From: Deltaproteobacteria bacterium
GTDB lineage: Bacteria; Desulfobacterota; DSM-4660; Desulfatiglandales; HGW-15
Length of the DNA: 55,293 bases
NCBI GenBank assembly: GCA_020060215.1
Contig: JAGVAP010000109.1
Location: 1-55,293 of the forward strand
Direction of reading: 5' to 3'
This document shows positions 8,281-18,206 of this stretch, one piece after another. How positions within the stretch are numbered: the first letter of the stretch is position 1; the number at the start of each line of letters is the position of its first letter. Both the position numbers and the translations under genes were made by a program. Below the pieces are notes generated by a model, which saw only the letters and a program-made list of their open reading frames with translations, was not told the DNA's origin and ran no database searches.

Positions 8281-9702
8281 TCAGTAACGAAGCACCCTCT
8301 GGATGGCCAAGAGGTAGTCCCTCACACCCAATTGAATCTTGAAAATCCGCTTCTTCTTGCAGTAGCTGTCCCACAGCCGGTGGAAGAGGTCGAAAAACCT
8401 GTTGGGGGGAAGTTGAATAAGGGCCTTTACCAGCGGGAGGAACACTGGGTGGGTCACCGCGAACCCGAAAAACCTGTGAAGGTTTTCTACTTTTCTCTTT
8501 TCCTGCTTGGACCGAAACACCATTCGGGATTTTCCGAAGTAACTCTTTTCCAGATCATCGAGGTCCCCGTCAAAGTAGCCGTTCTCCTGGGCATATTCTC
8601 CCAACTTCGTCTTGGGGTAGGGCTGAAACAACGTTGAAACCGGGTTATCCACCCTGCACCGGATGTTCAACCGTAATGTCTCCATGTCCATGTCGAGGGA
8701 TCCTCCGGGAAGACCAAGAATGTTCTCTGCTGCGACGGAGATCCCATGTCTGTGGACCAGATCAAAGGATTTGCCGATCTCCTCCTTTGTCATCTGTCTT
8801 TCAAGCAGGAGGTTTCTCATCCAATCGTTGCCAGCCTCGATGGCCATGTAGACCGCCACGCACCCTGCTTCCTTCAGCAGTTTTATATTCTCCTCTTTGA
8901 TGAGCTTGACCTGCAGATTGCAGACGAAAGGCAGGCGAATTCGCCTCCGGTAAGATGACGCAAACTCTTCCACCCACTCCACCGGCGGAAGGATGAAGAT
9001 ATCATCTATGAACCTGACCAACTCCAAAGGGTATCTTGCCCTGGTCCGAGCGATCTCTTCCACGACATTGTCCACACTTCTCCAGCGGATGGTCTTCTGC
9101 CCCCTGTATATCTCCTTGAACGACCGATTGAAGCAGTATGTGCAACGGAAAGGACAACCGCGGTTGCTCATGAACCTCTTGATCTTGCTCTCCCGCAAGT
9201 ATCGGTCCGACGCATAGACGAGCTCTCTATCCGGAAAGGGAAGTTCATCCAGATTCGATACCAAAGGCCTCACGGGGTTTCTAATAATCCTGTCCCCATC
9301 CTTGATCCAGAGGTTCGGGATGTCTGAGATCTCGAGGCCGTCCGACAGGCGATTGACCAGATCCAGAAAGGCATACTCCCCCTCTCCCACACAGATGGCG
9401 TCCACTCCAATCTCGTGAATGGTCTCCGGAAAGAAGGTCGTATGGGGGCCGCCGAAAATGGAGAACGCAGGCAGCAGTCTTTTCAAAATCCGGTTGATCC
9501 GCAAATGGGACTTGTGGCTGCCTGAGATAACGGAATAGGCCAGCACCTGAGGATCATAGGAGTGGATCCTTCGGATAAACTCCCGGTCCGATGCGAAGAA
9601 CAGCTTTGCTTCATGGCCACTGGTTCGGCAAAGAGTCGACAGGTACATGGGCCCGAGGGGTTCGGCCACCTGCCGTTCTTCCATGACAAAGGCAATCCGC
9701 AT
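8281..9702 (-). CDS. B12-binding domain radical SAM protein
   Basis: 473 residues. The N-terminal cobalamin-binding domain (residues ~1-140) shows the fold pattern FGGPHTTFFPE and CVGEGEYAF. The radical SAM domain has SNRGCPFRCTYCFNRS, with cluster cysteines C183, C187 and C190. The C-terminal ~100 residues are basic and unassigned. This class includes cobalamin-dependent C-methylases and related tailoring enzymes. It runs convergently into the methyltransferase at 7240-8280, the stop codons abutting exactly, and diverges from the GT39 gene at 9779. It has the same B12/SAM layout as the fusion protein at 5127 but no C-terminal methyltransferase, so the two probably act on different positions of one product. 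Confidence 0.83.
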   Translation of the reverse strand: MRIAFVMEERQVAEPLGPMYLSTLCRTSGHEAKLFFASDREFIRRIHSYDPQVLAYSVISGSHKSHLRINRILKRLLPAFSIFGGPHTTFFPETIHEIGVDAICVGEGEYAFLDLVNRLSDGLEISDIPNLWIKDGDRIIRNPVRPLVSNLDELPFPDRELVYASDRYLRESKIKRFMSNRGCPFRCTYCFNRSFKEIYRGQKTIRWRSVDNVVEEIARTRARYPLELVRFIDDIFILPPVEWVEEFASSYRRRIRLPFVCNLQVKLIKEENIKLLKEAGCVAVYMAIEAGNDWMRNLLLERQMTKEEIGKSFDLVHRHGISVAAENILGLPGGSLDMDMETLRLNIRCRVDNPVSTLFQPYPKTKLGEYAQENGYFDGDLDDLEKSYFGKSRMVFRSKQEKRKVENLHRFFGFAVTHPVFLPLVKALIQLPPNRFFDLFHRLWDSYCKKKRIFKIQLGVRDYLLAIQRVLRY

Positions 9703-9778
9703 CTTCTAAAACCTTTCTTCAAAGGTAGGTGTTGGAACTTTCGATTGAGTTTGGCTGCTCGTTGATGTATGAGATGCC

Positions 9779-11590
9779 ATGAAAAACCTGTTCTTGCGAC
9801 CAAGGGAGATCGGTTTTCTCATTTTCCTTTTTGCACTCGCTATCAGGGCAGTCTATTACATCCGCAGTGGCGCTAACCCCCTGCTGACCTACCCCGTTCT
9901 CGACGAGTCCTACTATATCGATTTGGGCACCCGTATCTCAAGTGGCTTTTGGCTGGGGGAGGAGCGAGTCTTCTTTATGGACCCCCTCTACGGGTATCTG
10001 CTGGGACTCGCATTTGCGGTTTTCGGAGAGGGCCTTGAATCTGTCCGTATCCTTCAGATCACGCTGGACGCCGCGAACGGAGTCCTGATCTTCTATCTCG
10101 GAAAAAAAGTCTGGAGCATCCGGGCGGGAATCGCGGCAGGCCTGATCTACGCGGGGTACAAGGTTTCCTTTTTCTACACGCTGCTGATCCTGAAGACCAC
10201 GGTATCCATCACGTTGCTGCTGCTGTTCGTGATCTTCCTGCTTCACACGCTCCATGCGGAACGGACAGGTCGATGGTTCCTGCTCGGCGGTTGTGTCGCG
10301 GTATTGACCTACATGCAGGCGAACCTGCTCACGTTGGCCCCGTTGTGCGTGGTCCTGTACTGGTTCCATCAAAAACCCAGGACCTCCGTTATCCTGGTGC
10401 ATGGAGCCTGCTTTCTCCTGGGAGTCTCGCTGTTCCTGGCTCCGGGGGCGGTTCGCAACTACCGGGTGAGTGGAGAATGGGTTTGGATGAACTCGCAATC
10501 CGGGCGGCTTCTCTACAGCTCCAACAATCCCGACAACCTGACGGGGAGATACAACGTGCCCCCGTTCGCGAGGCCCCATCCCGAGGACTCGGAAACGGAT
10601 TTCCAGAAAGAGGCCGAACGAAGAGTGGGGAGACCCCTCAGCGCCAAGGAGTCTTCCCGCTACTGGACAGGAAAGACTTGGGCCTTTTTGAAAGAGCACC
10701 CTCGGGAAGTCCTCACCCTTTTGTGGAACAAGGCCCTTGGGACTGTCACGAATTATGAGATCCCCGTGAACCACTCTTATGGAATGTATGCCAGGCTATC
10801 CGGCATCGATCGATGGCCTTTGCCTACCTTTGCGCTGGTCTTTGGGATGGGGATCCCGGGCCTCGCACTGGCCCTTATGCAGAGAAAAGAGGGGGCCGTA
10901 CTGGCCTTGCCGATTGTCGCCGTCTTGATCACCATCCTGCTGTTCTACACCTCTTCGCGGTTCCGGATGCCTGCAGTCCCATTCCTGATCCTCGGAGCGG
11001 GTATTGGTGTGGACCGGTTCTTGCACTGGATCGGAGGGAAAGAGATTCTCAAGCCGATGGGCCTCCTGGTCGCTTCCATTCTCCTGTTCACGCTTTCCAT
11101 TTATGCTCCTCGGCCAGTGGGGACGGGCACGGAGGAGTTCTATCTCGCAAAAGCCTATTGGAGCCACGGTAACTTCGAGAAGGCCAGAGAAGAAGCATCC
11201 AGGGCTGCGGATACATACCCTGCCCAGGCCAGATTCCATGTATTGCTTGGGATGATCGCGCTCTCCCAAGATCGTTATGACGAGGCCGTTCGCCACAACC
11301 GAAGGGCCCTCGAGATCGACCCGGGGAGTGCAGACGCGCTGCACAACTGGGCCCTCGCCCTTCTGATGAAAGGAAATGGCCATGAGGCTGTGGCGGCCGT
11401 CGAGAGGGCCATTTCCATACTTCCGGAGGGGAGATACTTCTTTACCCTGGCCAAGGCAAAAGAGGCTCTTGGAGAAAAAGACGAGGCGGCGAGCCTTTAC
11501 CGCGAGTTCCTCAGGCGATCCAGATCATCCGACCCCTATCGCCGGGAAGCGGAGGAGCGCATTGGTCTGCTCGGACAAGGGGGAAAATGA
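9779..11590 (+). CDS. GT39/ArnT-like membrane glycosyltransferase with TPR tail
   Basis: 603 residues. The first ~430 residues contain about ten hydrophobic helices. The acidic motif LDESYYIDLG near residue 42 matches the catalytic first-loop DE of PMT/ArnT-type enzymes, which use polyprenyl-phosphate sugars at the periplasmic face. The C-terminal ~150 residues are TPR repeats (FYLAKAYWSHGNFEKAREEA, HNRRALEIDPGSADALHNWA). It starts a plus-strand operon and shares a 4-base ATGA overlap with the next gene, another GT39-type protein. The TPR part probably recruits a partner or a protein acceptor. The transferred sugar is unknown. Confidence 0.85.
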   Translation: MKNLFLRPREIGFLIFLFALAIRAVYYIRSGANPLLTYPVLDESYYIDLGTRISSGFWLGEERVFFMDPLYGYLLGLAFAVFGEGLESVRILQITLDAANGVLIFYLGKKVWSIRAGIAAGLIYAGYKVSFFYTLLILKTTVSITLLLLFVIFLLHTLHAERTGRWFLLGGCVAVLTYMQANLLTLAPLCVVLYWFHQKPRTSVILVHGACFLLGVSLFLAPGAVRNYRVSGEWVWMNSQSGRLLYSSNNPDNLTGRYNVPPFARPHPEDSETDFQKEAERRVGRPLSAKESSRYWTGKTWAFLKEHPREVLTLLWNKALGTVTNYEIPVNHSYGMYARLSGIDRWPLPTFALVFGMGIPGLALALMQRKEGAVLALPIVAVLITILLFYTSSRFRMPAVPFLILGAGIGVDRFLHWIGGKEILKPMGLLVASILLFTLSIYAPRPVGTGTEEFYLAKAYWSHGNFEKAREEASRAADTYPAQARFHVLLGMIALSQDRYDEAVRHNRRALEIDPGSADALHNWALALLMKGNGHEAVAAVERAISILPEGRYFFTLAKAKEALGEKDEAASLYREFLRRSRSSDPYRREAEERIGLLGQGGK

Positions 11591-13197
11591 CCGAGGTTAT
11601 CTCGAAACGAATTCTGCCGTTTGCTTTGCTGGCCGTCTATACATTATTGTCCCTGGGCACCATAACACAGAAATCGGCCACCTGGGATGAGACCCATTAC
11701 CTGGGGGTTGGATATCACCTCCTCAAAAACCGGCAGTGGGACATCCCTTCCTCCATGCTTCACCCACCCCTGTCCTATTACCTTCACAGCCTGCCTCTCC
11801 TTTTCACGGATCTGGAACCATCCTGCTTCAATGAGGGGCGCAGTTCGGATATCCTCTCCGGTGTTCGCCGCGGGCAATGCCTGATGAAGACCAGCGACCC
11901 TTCCGGCGACACGCTTCTCAATCTTGCCCGCCTCCCGATGATCGGGGTGGGAATCCTGCTAGGCTGGTTTGTCTATGTCTGGGCTTCTTCCCTCTATGGC
12001 ACGGGCGGGGGGCTCTTGAGCCTGTTCTTGTACTGCCTGAGCCCGAACATCCTGGCCCATTCGGGACTGATCACTGCGGATCTGTGCCTGAGTACGTTCG
12101 GATTCCTGACGGTTTACCTTTTTTGGCAGAACACCCGCTCCCCATCGGTCGTGCGGATCATCACGGGAGGGGTGGCTCTTGGGCTCACGCTTACGAGCAA
12201 ATACGCAGGGGTAATCTGGATCCCCCTCCTGGTCGTGCTGGCAGTCCTTGAAAGATTGCGTTCGAGGTCGTTCCTCGGCGGGGGAAAAGGCTTTCTGGGC
12301 AAAGGGCCCGTCCTACACGCCGGGGCCGTTCTCGTTTGCGCCCTTTTCGTCCTCTCTCTATCTTACCAATTCGATCTCACACCCTATATCTCGGGTATCG
12401 AGTCGCAGCGCCGAATGATCGGAGAAGGATTCCCCGCGTTTCTAAACGGGGAGGTTTCCAAGAAAGGCGGATGGTGGTACTATTATCTCTTCGCGTTTTT
12501 GATCAAGGAACCGATTCCTTCCCAGATCCTTTTCGTTGTCGGTCTTTTCATGGCAGTGAGGGGGTTCCATCAATCCGGATCCCTTTGGTTGCTTGCACCC
12601 GTGGCGATGATCTTGATTTCCTTCTCCTTCCTTACGCAGGTGAATGTTGGACTCCGCTACCTCCTTCCCGCATTCCCATTCCTGATCGTGCTCTCAGGAA
12701 AAGCCGTTGGTTGGTTTTGCGGGAAAACCTGGAGGGCGGTCGTCCTTGGGTGCCTGGTGCTGTGGTACGCGGGGGAAACGGCATGGGTCTACCCCCACTA
12801 CTTGAGTTACTTCAACTCCCTGGCAGGGGGGCCGAAGGGCGGTTACCGCTACCTGGTGGATTCGAACCTGGATTGGGGCCAGGACTTGAAGGGACTCAAG
12901 AAGTACATGGACAGCAAAAACATCGAGGAAATTAAGCTGAGTTACTTCGGGACCGCCGACCCGGAATGGTATGGCATCCGCTATCAGCCGCTGCCCAGTT
13001 TTATCCTTCCTGGCCGGGGTTCTTCGGACGCGAACCTCCACCAGGGAGACCTGGTCGCCGTCAGCCCAACGAACCTTTACCCCCTGTATGTGGACCTGGG
13101 ACCGCTATCCGAATACCTTCGACGGCTGACCCCGATAGATCAGGTGGGCTCGATCCTGATCTATAGAATGGAAAGGAAGATCCATGTGGGGTCCTGA
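11587..13197 (+). CDS. PMT/GT39-family membrane glycosyltransferase
   Basis: 536 residues, multi-pass. The N-terminal first periplasmic loop carries ATWDETHYLGVGYHLL with the acidic pair expected for GT39 catalysis. The soluble tail has YFNSLAGGPKGGYRYLVDSNLDWGQD (given here as a landmark near residues 405-430), a hallmark of a widespread deltaproteobacterial subfamily. It begins in the last codons of the preceding GT39 gene and overlaps the following YfhO-type gene by 14 bases, so the three genes are probably translated together. It probably adds a lipid-linked sugar to an extracytoplasmic acceptor. Partner and sugar are unknown. Confidence 0.85.
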   Translation: MTEVISKRILPFALLAVYTLLSLGTITQKSATWDETHYLGVGYHLLKNRQWDIPSSMLHPPLSYYLHSLPLLFTDLEPSCFNEGRSSDILSGVRRGQCLMKTSDPSGDTLLNLARLPMIGVGILLGWFVYVWASSLYGTGGGLLSLFLYCLSPNILAHSGLITADLCLSTFGFLTVYLFWQNTRSPSVVRIITGGVALGLTLTSKYAGVIWIPLLVVLAVLERLRSRSFLGGGKGFLGKGPVLHAGAVLVCALFVLSLSYQFDLTPYISGIESQRRMIGEGFPAFLNGEVSKKGGWWYYYLFAFLIKEPIPSQILFVVGLFMAVRGFHQSGSLWLLAPVAMILISFSFLTQVNVGLRYLLPAFPFLIVLSGKAVGWFCGKTWRAVVLGCLVLWYAGETAWVYPHYLSYFNSLAGGPKGGYRYLVDSNLDWGQDLKGLKKYMDSKNIEEIKLSYFGTADPEWYGIRYQPLPSFILPGRGSSDANLHQGDLVAVSPTNLYPLYVDLGPLSEYLRRLTPIDQVGSILIYRMERKIHVGS

Positions 13198-15652
13198 ACA
13201 CAGGGGTTCCAGCCGTCATTTGCGGGGCCCGAGGCGCTGGTCTTTGCTGGCAGCAGTGCTGTTGCCCCCTGCCTTGGCGACCTTGTTCTTCTATCCGGTC
13301 ATCTTCCAAGGGAAGACCTTTTACGCCTTCGACATCCTGCAGAGCTTTGCCCCCTGGGGTTCGCCGGAGTCCCCCCGGCCCCTGAACACACTCATCAGCG
13401 ACCCTGTCAATATCTTCTACTCCTTTTCCTACCATCTCAAGAAAGGTCTGGAAAACGGTGTGCTTCCCTTCTGGAACAGTGCGCTGTTAGGGGGACTCCC
13501 GTATGCCCCTCCCAGCTATCCGCTATTCTACTTGGCCCATCTTCTCCTCCCGATCACTGCGGCCCACGACCTTCTCCTCTGGCTCCATCTAGCCGCATCG
13601 GGGGTCTTCATGGCCTTTTACCTGAGGGAGATCGGACTCGAATCTGGATCGGCTCTGTTGGGCGCGGCGGCATGGATGTTCAACGGGTATTTGATGGTGT
13701 GGTTCGAGTTTGAAAACGTCTACCTCATGGCATTCACATTCCCCCTGACCCTCTACCTGATAGAGAGATGGCTGAAAGGGAGATCGAGGGTCATCTATCT
13801 GTTTTTGATCGCTACATTGGCTCTTTCCTTTTCAGCCCATCATGCACAGCTTCTGATCTACCAATTCTTGTGCATCGGTGCTTACTGCGTTTTCCGATGT
13901 TTACGCATCTCTCGAGGTGCGTCCAGGATCGACTGGAAAGGCATGGCGCTCCTCTTCTGCTCATTCTGGGCGGCATTGGTGATCTCGGCCAATTTCGTTT
14001 CGGTGCACCTCTCCGGCTATGAGGGTTCGCAAAGGGTGCCTTTTTCGTGTGAAGCGCTTTTTAATGAAATCGGAATAGTGCCGGTGAAATATCTTGCTAC
14101 CTTGATTTTTCCCGATTTTTTCGGGAGCCCGGCTTTACCTCTCTGCTTCACCCCTGGGGCCCGGTCCTATGCGAATTACAACGAACTCTGCATCTATGGA
14201 GGTGTTACGGTCTTTCTCCTGGCCCTGGCATGCGTGCCATACTTAAGGGAGAGATTTGTTGCGTTCTATCTCATTACGGCGGTCACCGCGATTTCGATGG
14301 CCATGGGAAGCCTTCTTTACTGTCCGCTTGCGTCGTATATCCCGAGCCTGAATCTATCCACGCCGACTCGCATCCTGTATGTCTTTGGGTTCTCTCTCTG
14401 CGTATTGGCGGCCCTGGGAAGTCAGATGGTGCTGAGCAAGACCGATTCAAGGAGGAGGTGGGCCGTCGCTCTCTGGCTTGCAGTGCTGTTGTTTGCAATC
14501 TCGATCGTTCTTTATGTACAGACTGAACAAGGGCTACAGTGGGCAGCCGGCTCCATAAAAGGACTCGACCCGGAGACGGTCGTTCTCTCCATGAGGGAGT
14601 TCTTTCATCCACTTTCTCCGATACTCCTGAAGCCGTTGCTCCTTCTCGCCCTTTCCATCTACCTTTTGGCGGCCCTTGCCTTGTCCGGGAAAAGAGTCTT
14701 TCAGTACTTTCTGCTCTTCATTATCCTTTACGACCTCATGTCCTTCGGCTGGGCCTATAACACGGCATCACCAAGGCAGCTCGAGTACCCCGTAACAGGG
14801 GGCATTCGCTTCCTGAGTGAGGATCGGGACATCTTCAGGGTGGCTACTTACGGCAACTTTCTGCATAACAGTCTTGTCCCTTTCGGTATTCAGGACGGCG
14901 GCGGGTACTCGTCTTTTTATCCGAAACGGTACGGCGACTACCTCCATCTGAGTCAGCATGGGTCCGATGCACCGCTCCCGGAGCAGCATAGCAGATGGGT
15001 TTTCTGGAGATCATTCGGGTCTCCGCTCATGGACCTTCTTAACATTAAGTATCTTGTGACCTCCCCGAATATCTCCATCCGTTCTGAACAGGTGGAACTC
15101 GTCTACGGGCAAGAGGTCAACATCTACAGAAACAAAGGGGCTTTCCCCCGCGCCTTTTTCGTCCCCGGGTTCGTGGTGCTGAAGGACAAAGAGGGTATCT
15201 ATGGCGCCATGGCCGGGTTTTCGAGGAAAGATTTCAGGGAAAGGGTGATCCTGGAAACACCACCGCCCTCCGGGTTCGGTGAAGACGATGCGAGCGCGAG
15301 AATTCGTGGACCGTGGTCCGTCAACATTGTGAACTACCAGGCCAACCGGATCGACCTCCAGGTATCGTCCTCCCAAAAGGGGTTTGTGATCGTCGGGGAA
15401 AACTATCATCCGTCATGGAAGGCCTATGTCAATGACCGTGAGACACCGGTCATTCGAGCGAATTATATCATGAGGGCCATACCCGTGGAGGAAGGGACTC
15501 ATGAAATCCGGCTCGTTTTCCGGCCCGTCCTGTTGATTGCCGGTATATCCGTCAGCGCACTGGGGTGGATGGCGTTCGGGGTTATTCTTCTTGCGATAAA
15601 GCTGGCAGGGCGAAGGAGTCCAGCCCCGGGAAAAGGGGTAATAAGGGTATGA
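13184..15652 (+). CDS. YfhO-family large membrane protein
   Basis: 822 residues with roughly a dozen membrane helices followed by a ~200-residue extracytoplasmic C-terminal domain. The early motif FYAFDILQSFAPW and the late SWKAYVNDRETPVIRANYIMRAIPV are typical of YfhO. Known members (Bacillus YfhO, Listeria teichoic acid YfhO) act as GT-C fold glycosyltransferases that decorate cell-surface polymers. The last helix (ISVSALGWMAFGVILLAI) ends at a short basic tail. It is embedded between a GT39 gene (14-base overlap) and a small exported protein (ATGA overlap), so it belongs to the same surface-glycosylation unit. Fold assignment is firm; its acceptor is not known. Confidence 0.85.
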   Translation: MWGPEHRGSSRHLRGPRRWSLLAAVLLPPALATLFFYPVIFQGKTFYAFDILQSFAPWGSPESPRPLNTLISDPVNIFYSFSYHLKKGLENGVLPFWNSALLGGLPYAPPSYPLFYLAHLLLPITAAHDLLLWLHLAASGVFMAFYLREIGLESGSALLGAAAWMFNGYLMVWFEFENVYLMAFTFPLTLYLIERWLKGRSRVIYLFLIATLALSFSAHHAQLLIYQFLCIGAYCVFRCLRISRGASRIDWKGMALLFCSFWAALVISANFVSVHLSGYEGSQRVPFSCEALFNEIGIVPVKYLATLIFPDFFGSPALPLCFTPGARSYANYNELCIYGGVTVFLLALACVPYLRERFVAFYLITAVTAISMAMGSLLYCPLASYIPSLNLSTPTRILYVFGFSLCVLAALGSQMVLSKTDSRRRWAVALWLAVLLFAISIVLYVQTEQGLQWAAGSIKGLDPETVVLSMREFFHPLSPILLKPLLLLALSIYLLAALALSGKRVFQYFLLFIILYDLMSFGWAYNTASPRQLEYPVTGGIRFLSEDRDIFRVATYGNFLHNSLVPFGIQDGGGYSSFYPKRYGDYLHLSQHGSDAPLPEQHSRWVFWRSFGSPLMDLLNIKYLVTSPNISIRSEQVELVYGQEVNIYRNKGAFPRAFFVPGFVVLKDKEGIYGAMAGFSRKDFRERVILETPPPSGFGEDDASARIRGPWSVNIVNYQANRIDLQVSSSQKGFVIVGENYHPSWKAYVNDRETPVIRANYIMRAIPVEEGTHEIRLVFRPVLLIAGISVSALGWMAFGVILLAIKLAGRRSPAPGKGVIRV

Positions 15653-16329
15653 TTCGCACGGCGCAAGGGGTCTATGTCCCCGAACTGACGATCATTGTGC
15701 TTGTGCTGAATCTCTTATCTGCTCCCTTGTCGGATGCGTTTCCTCGCGATCAAGGGGGCCATGTGTGGTCTTTGGGAGAAAACCTGGATAGTCACGCTGT
15801 GGAGGCAAGGAGTGATGTGCCGTACGTGTGGGTGAATGAATGGAAAGGCGGTTTTCAGGAGATGAGAACGGGGCTGTTCCATCCCACGCTGAGGCATGGT
15901 TATGAGAACAGAAAGAATCACTTCGGATCCGTAGACAGGTCTGGTTTCCCCTTTACAGAAAGAGTCCAGGGGCGGTTGAGAGAGGGGCAGGTACACATTC
16001 ATCCGGATACCGTGTCTTTGCCGACTTGCCTCATCATTCGATCGGAGAAGCTGGAGCATAGAACCCTGGTTCTCGAGTACGCCCTGGCCGACCATGCGAT
16101 TCTCGATTCGAACGGCGTTGACTTCCGCCTATCCCTGGATTCGGCGGGGACGAACCTACTGCTCTTGAGGAAAGAGGTCTCAGAGAACAGGTGGCAAAGA
16201 TTCCGTTATGACCTCAGCGCCTTCCTTCACAGGAGGGTTGCTTTTCGGCTCGTGGTGGATGCAAGGGGCTCCACGTCTCATGACTGGTTCAAGGTGTGGT
16301 TCGCCTTGGTGAATCATGGAAGCCCCTGA
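15649..16329 (+). CDS. small exported protein, possible carbohydrate-binding beta-sandwich
   Basis: 226 residues from the ATG at 15649, which overlaps the YfhO stop as ATGA. A hydrophobic stretch near residues 13-30 (TIIVLVLNLLSAPLSDAF) looks like a signal peptide or anchor. The rest has no family I can name with confidence. Its alternating hydrophobic pattern and the closing segment (FRYDLSAFLHRRVAFRLVVDAR, later HDWFKVWFALVNHG) resemble galactose-binding-like or NPCBM-type beta-sandwich domains. Position at the end of a GT39-GT39-YfhO operon suggests a periplasmic accessory that holds or shapes the glycan acceptor. It converges with, and overlaps by 16 bases, the opposing gene at 16314. Function is inferred from context only. 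Confidence 0.6.
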   Translation: MIRTAQGVYVPELTIIVLVLNLLSAPLSDAFPRDQGGHVWSLGENLDSHAVEARSDVPYVWVNEWKGGFQEMRTGLFHPTLRHGYENRKNHFGSVDRSGFPFTERVQGRLREGQVHIHPDTVSLPTCLIIRSEKLEHRTLVLEYALADHAILDSNGVDFRLSLDSAGTNLLLLRKEVSENRWQRFRYDLSAFLHRRVAFRLVVDARGSTSHDWFKVWFALVNHGSP

Positions 16330-17300
16330 TCACCTCCTGCCCTCCGTTTTCCCAAAACCACCCTCACCATCAATATCCCCCCGATCAGAGCGCCTACAAC
16401 CTGGATCGAGAACAACACCAAGGACAGGACCAGCGATTTGCTCCCGGCGATATGGAATAGTTCCAGGAGGCCGATGTAGCTTCCTTCCCGCAACCCCAGT
16501 CCCCCGATGGTAAAAGGTGCCAACAGGATCAGGGCCACAACACCCGTCACCCAGAACCAATCGGTTATAGAAAGGTGAATTCCTATCGCCTCTGCTACGA
16601 TCATCGTCCCGAAGGCGGATATGCACTGATAGATGATGCCCAACAAGACAGCCGTGAACAAAAGATAGGGCCTGCTGTAGTAGGTTCTCCAATCGGAGAG
16701 TATCTGATGGACCTGTCTGGTCATTCCGTTGATTCGGGGAACCCTGGTCGACAGCAGCAAGAGAATTCTGTCCGCCAGAGCGGACATAGGCCTGGAGTTC
16801 AGAGAAAGGAAAACACCGACAGAAAGGAAGGTGCCGGCCATCAAGATCAAGAGAAACCCTCGAGAAAAGTCCTGCGTGCTCAAGAGTATGCCTGCAAACG
16901 CGACAACGAGTAAACCGATAAGGCCCGTGATCCTGTCCATCAGGATAGAGGCGAATATCTTTCTTGAATCACCGGAATAATTCATGAGCATGTATCCCTT
17001 TACCCCCTCACTCGGCAGTTGACCCGGCAGAAGAATACCGTAATAGAGGCCAATCATATTGAAGACGACCAGATCGGAAAACGAATGGCTTTCGAGCAGG
17101 ATCTTCCATTTGGCTGAGCTGACAAGGAGTGAGGAGAAGTATAGAACAAAGGAGATCAGTACAACCCAGGCCGGAATGGAAAGGAGCGCCTGGAGTATTC
17201 CGCCGAAACCGGAATAGAAGAGAAAGAAAGTCAGCAGCAGGATACTGATCGAGACCTTGGCGGTCGTCTTTATTCTTGGTATAGCCAATGCACAACTCAC
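16314..17300 (-). CDS. lysylphosphatidylglycerol-synthase-like (AglD/UPF0104) membrane protein
   Basis: 328 residues with about eight membrane helices. The pattern SSAKWKILLESHSFSD ... YYGILLPGQLPSEGVKGYML, with the conserved P-x-x-x-G-x-x-x-Y/R core, is that of the LPG_synthase_TM family. Relatives include the membrane part of MprF and AglD-like proteins, proposed to flip or help handle polar lipids. No soluble LPG synthase domain is attached. Its ATG overlaps the stop of the upstream GT2 gene by 4 bases, so it is the last cistron of the minus-strand glycan operon. A role in moving a lipid-linked saccharide is plausible but not shown. Confidence 0.75.
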   Translation of the reverse strand: MSCALAIPRIKTTAKVSISILLLTFFLFYSGFGGILQALLSIPAWVVLISFVLYFSSLLVSSAKWKILLESHSFSDLVVFNMIGLYYGILLPGQLPSEGVKGYMLMNYSGDSRKIFASILMDRITGLIGLLVVAFAGILLSTQDFSRGFLLILMAGTFLSVGVFLSLNSRPMSALADRILLLLSTRVPRINGMTRQVHQILSDWRTYYSRPYLLFTAVLLGIIYQCISAFGTMIVAEAIGIHLSITDWFWVTGVVALILLAPFTIGGLGLREGSYIGLLELFHIAGSKSLVLSLVLFSIQVVGALIGGILMVRVVLGKRRAGGDQGLP

Positions 17301-18181
17301 CTGCCGAAGATGTAGCCGGCGTATTTATGATAGTAGAGTTCGGCCTTCCAGTAGAGCTGTCTAGAGAAAATCAGAGCAACCCTGCTTTTGTAGAGGGACA
17401 GGCATGCAAGTAGAATCAGGAGAGGAGGACCAGGGAAGAACCTGCTGTTTAGCAACTCCGGATGTTTCCTTGTCACGATTCGCATGGCCACTCCGGCGCT
17501 CCGGCTCCTGGTAACGGCCTTGGCCCTGGAGATCGGATGCCAATGAAAGGCCTTCGCGCTAAGACATAGTCGTATTCTCATTCCGTTTCGCTCCTGGAGT
17601 CTGTATCCGAGTTCCTGATCTTCACAGCCATAACCCGAGAACTCGGGGTCGAATCGCTCCTCGCCAAGGAGTGAAGTCGGCAGGGAGATGTTGGATGTAT
17701 AGAAGTACCCGAAATCGAGTAGCTCCTCGTCTGCGAGTCCGGAGTAATTGAATTGGAGGCCGTACGGTGCGAGGAACCTCATGTAATCATTCACCCACGG
17801 CTCGTCCGGCCAATCCGTGAAGCCCAACACAGCGATCTTGCTGTCTGCGTATTTTTTCTGAGCACGTGCGTGTGCGGCCAGCCAGCAGGGCTCTGGAATG
17901 ATATCGTCGCCCAGGAAGACCACAAACTCGGAATCGACTACTTCAAGCGCCCTGTTCCGTGCAGATGCCTGTCCCGCATTCTCCTGGCTTAAGACGGTCA
18001 TGGAAAAAGGGAGTGAAGCACAAAGGTCGCGGAGAGCCTGAGGGGTATCATCCGTGGAGCCGTCGTCGACGACGATTACAGAGAAAGGTGGGGCGTTGCG
18101 CTGTTCGGCCAGGGCCGTGATGGTCCGCTTCAGCGCCTGGGAGCGATTGAACGTCGGGATGATGATGGAATATGCGACCAT
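17297..18181 (-). CDS. GT2 family glycosyltransferase
   Basis: 294 residues from the ATG at 18181; an upstream in-frame start at 18331 would run back into the preceding gene and add a low-complexity extension, so it was not used. GT-A landmarks: SIIIPTFNRSQALK at the start, VVDDGSTDDTP near residue 38, VFLGDDIIPE for metal binding, and the acceptor-side GCEDQELGYRL with the ED pair seen in family 2 enzymes. One late hydrophobic stretch (LLILLACLSLY) may associate with the membrane. It probably adds one sugar to the lipid-linked intermediate in the cytoplasm. It is coupled to the AglD-like gene downstream by ATGA and lies 25 bases after the radical SAM gene. Specificity unknown. Confidence 0.85.
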   Translation of the reverse strand: MVAYSIIIPTFNRSQALKRTITALAEQRNAPPFSVIVVDDGSTDDTPQALRDLCASLPFSMTVLSQENAGQASARNRALEVVDSEFVVFLGDDIIPEPCWLAAHARAQKKYADSKIAVLGFTDWPDEPWVNDYMRFLAPYGLQFNYSGLADEELLDFGYFYTSNISLPTSLLGEERFDPEFSGYGCEDQELGYRLQERNGMRIRLCLSAKAFHWHPISRAKAVTRSRSAGVAMRIVTRKHPELLNSRFFPGPPLLILLACLSLYKSRVALIFSRQLYWKAELYYHKYAGYIFGR

Positions 18182-18206
18182 GAGAATACTCGGAGTGACC
18201 ACCTTT

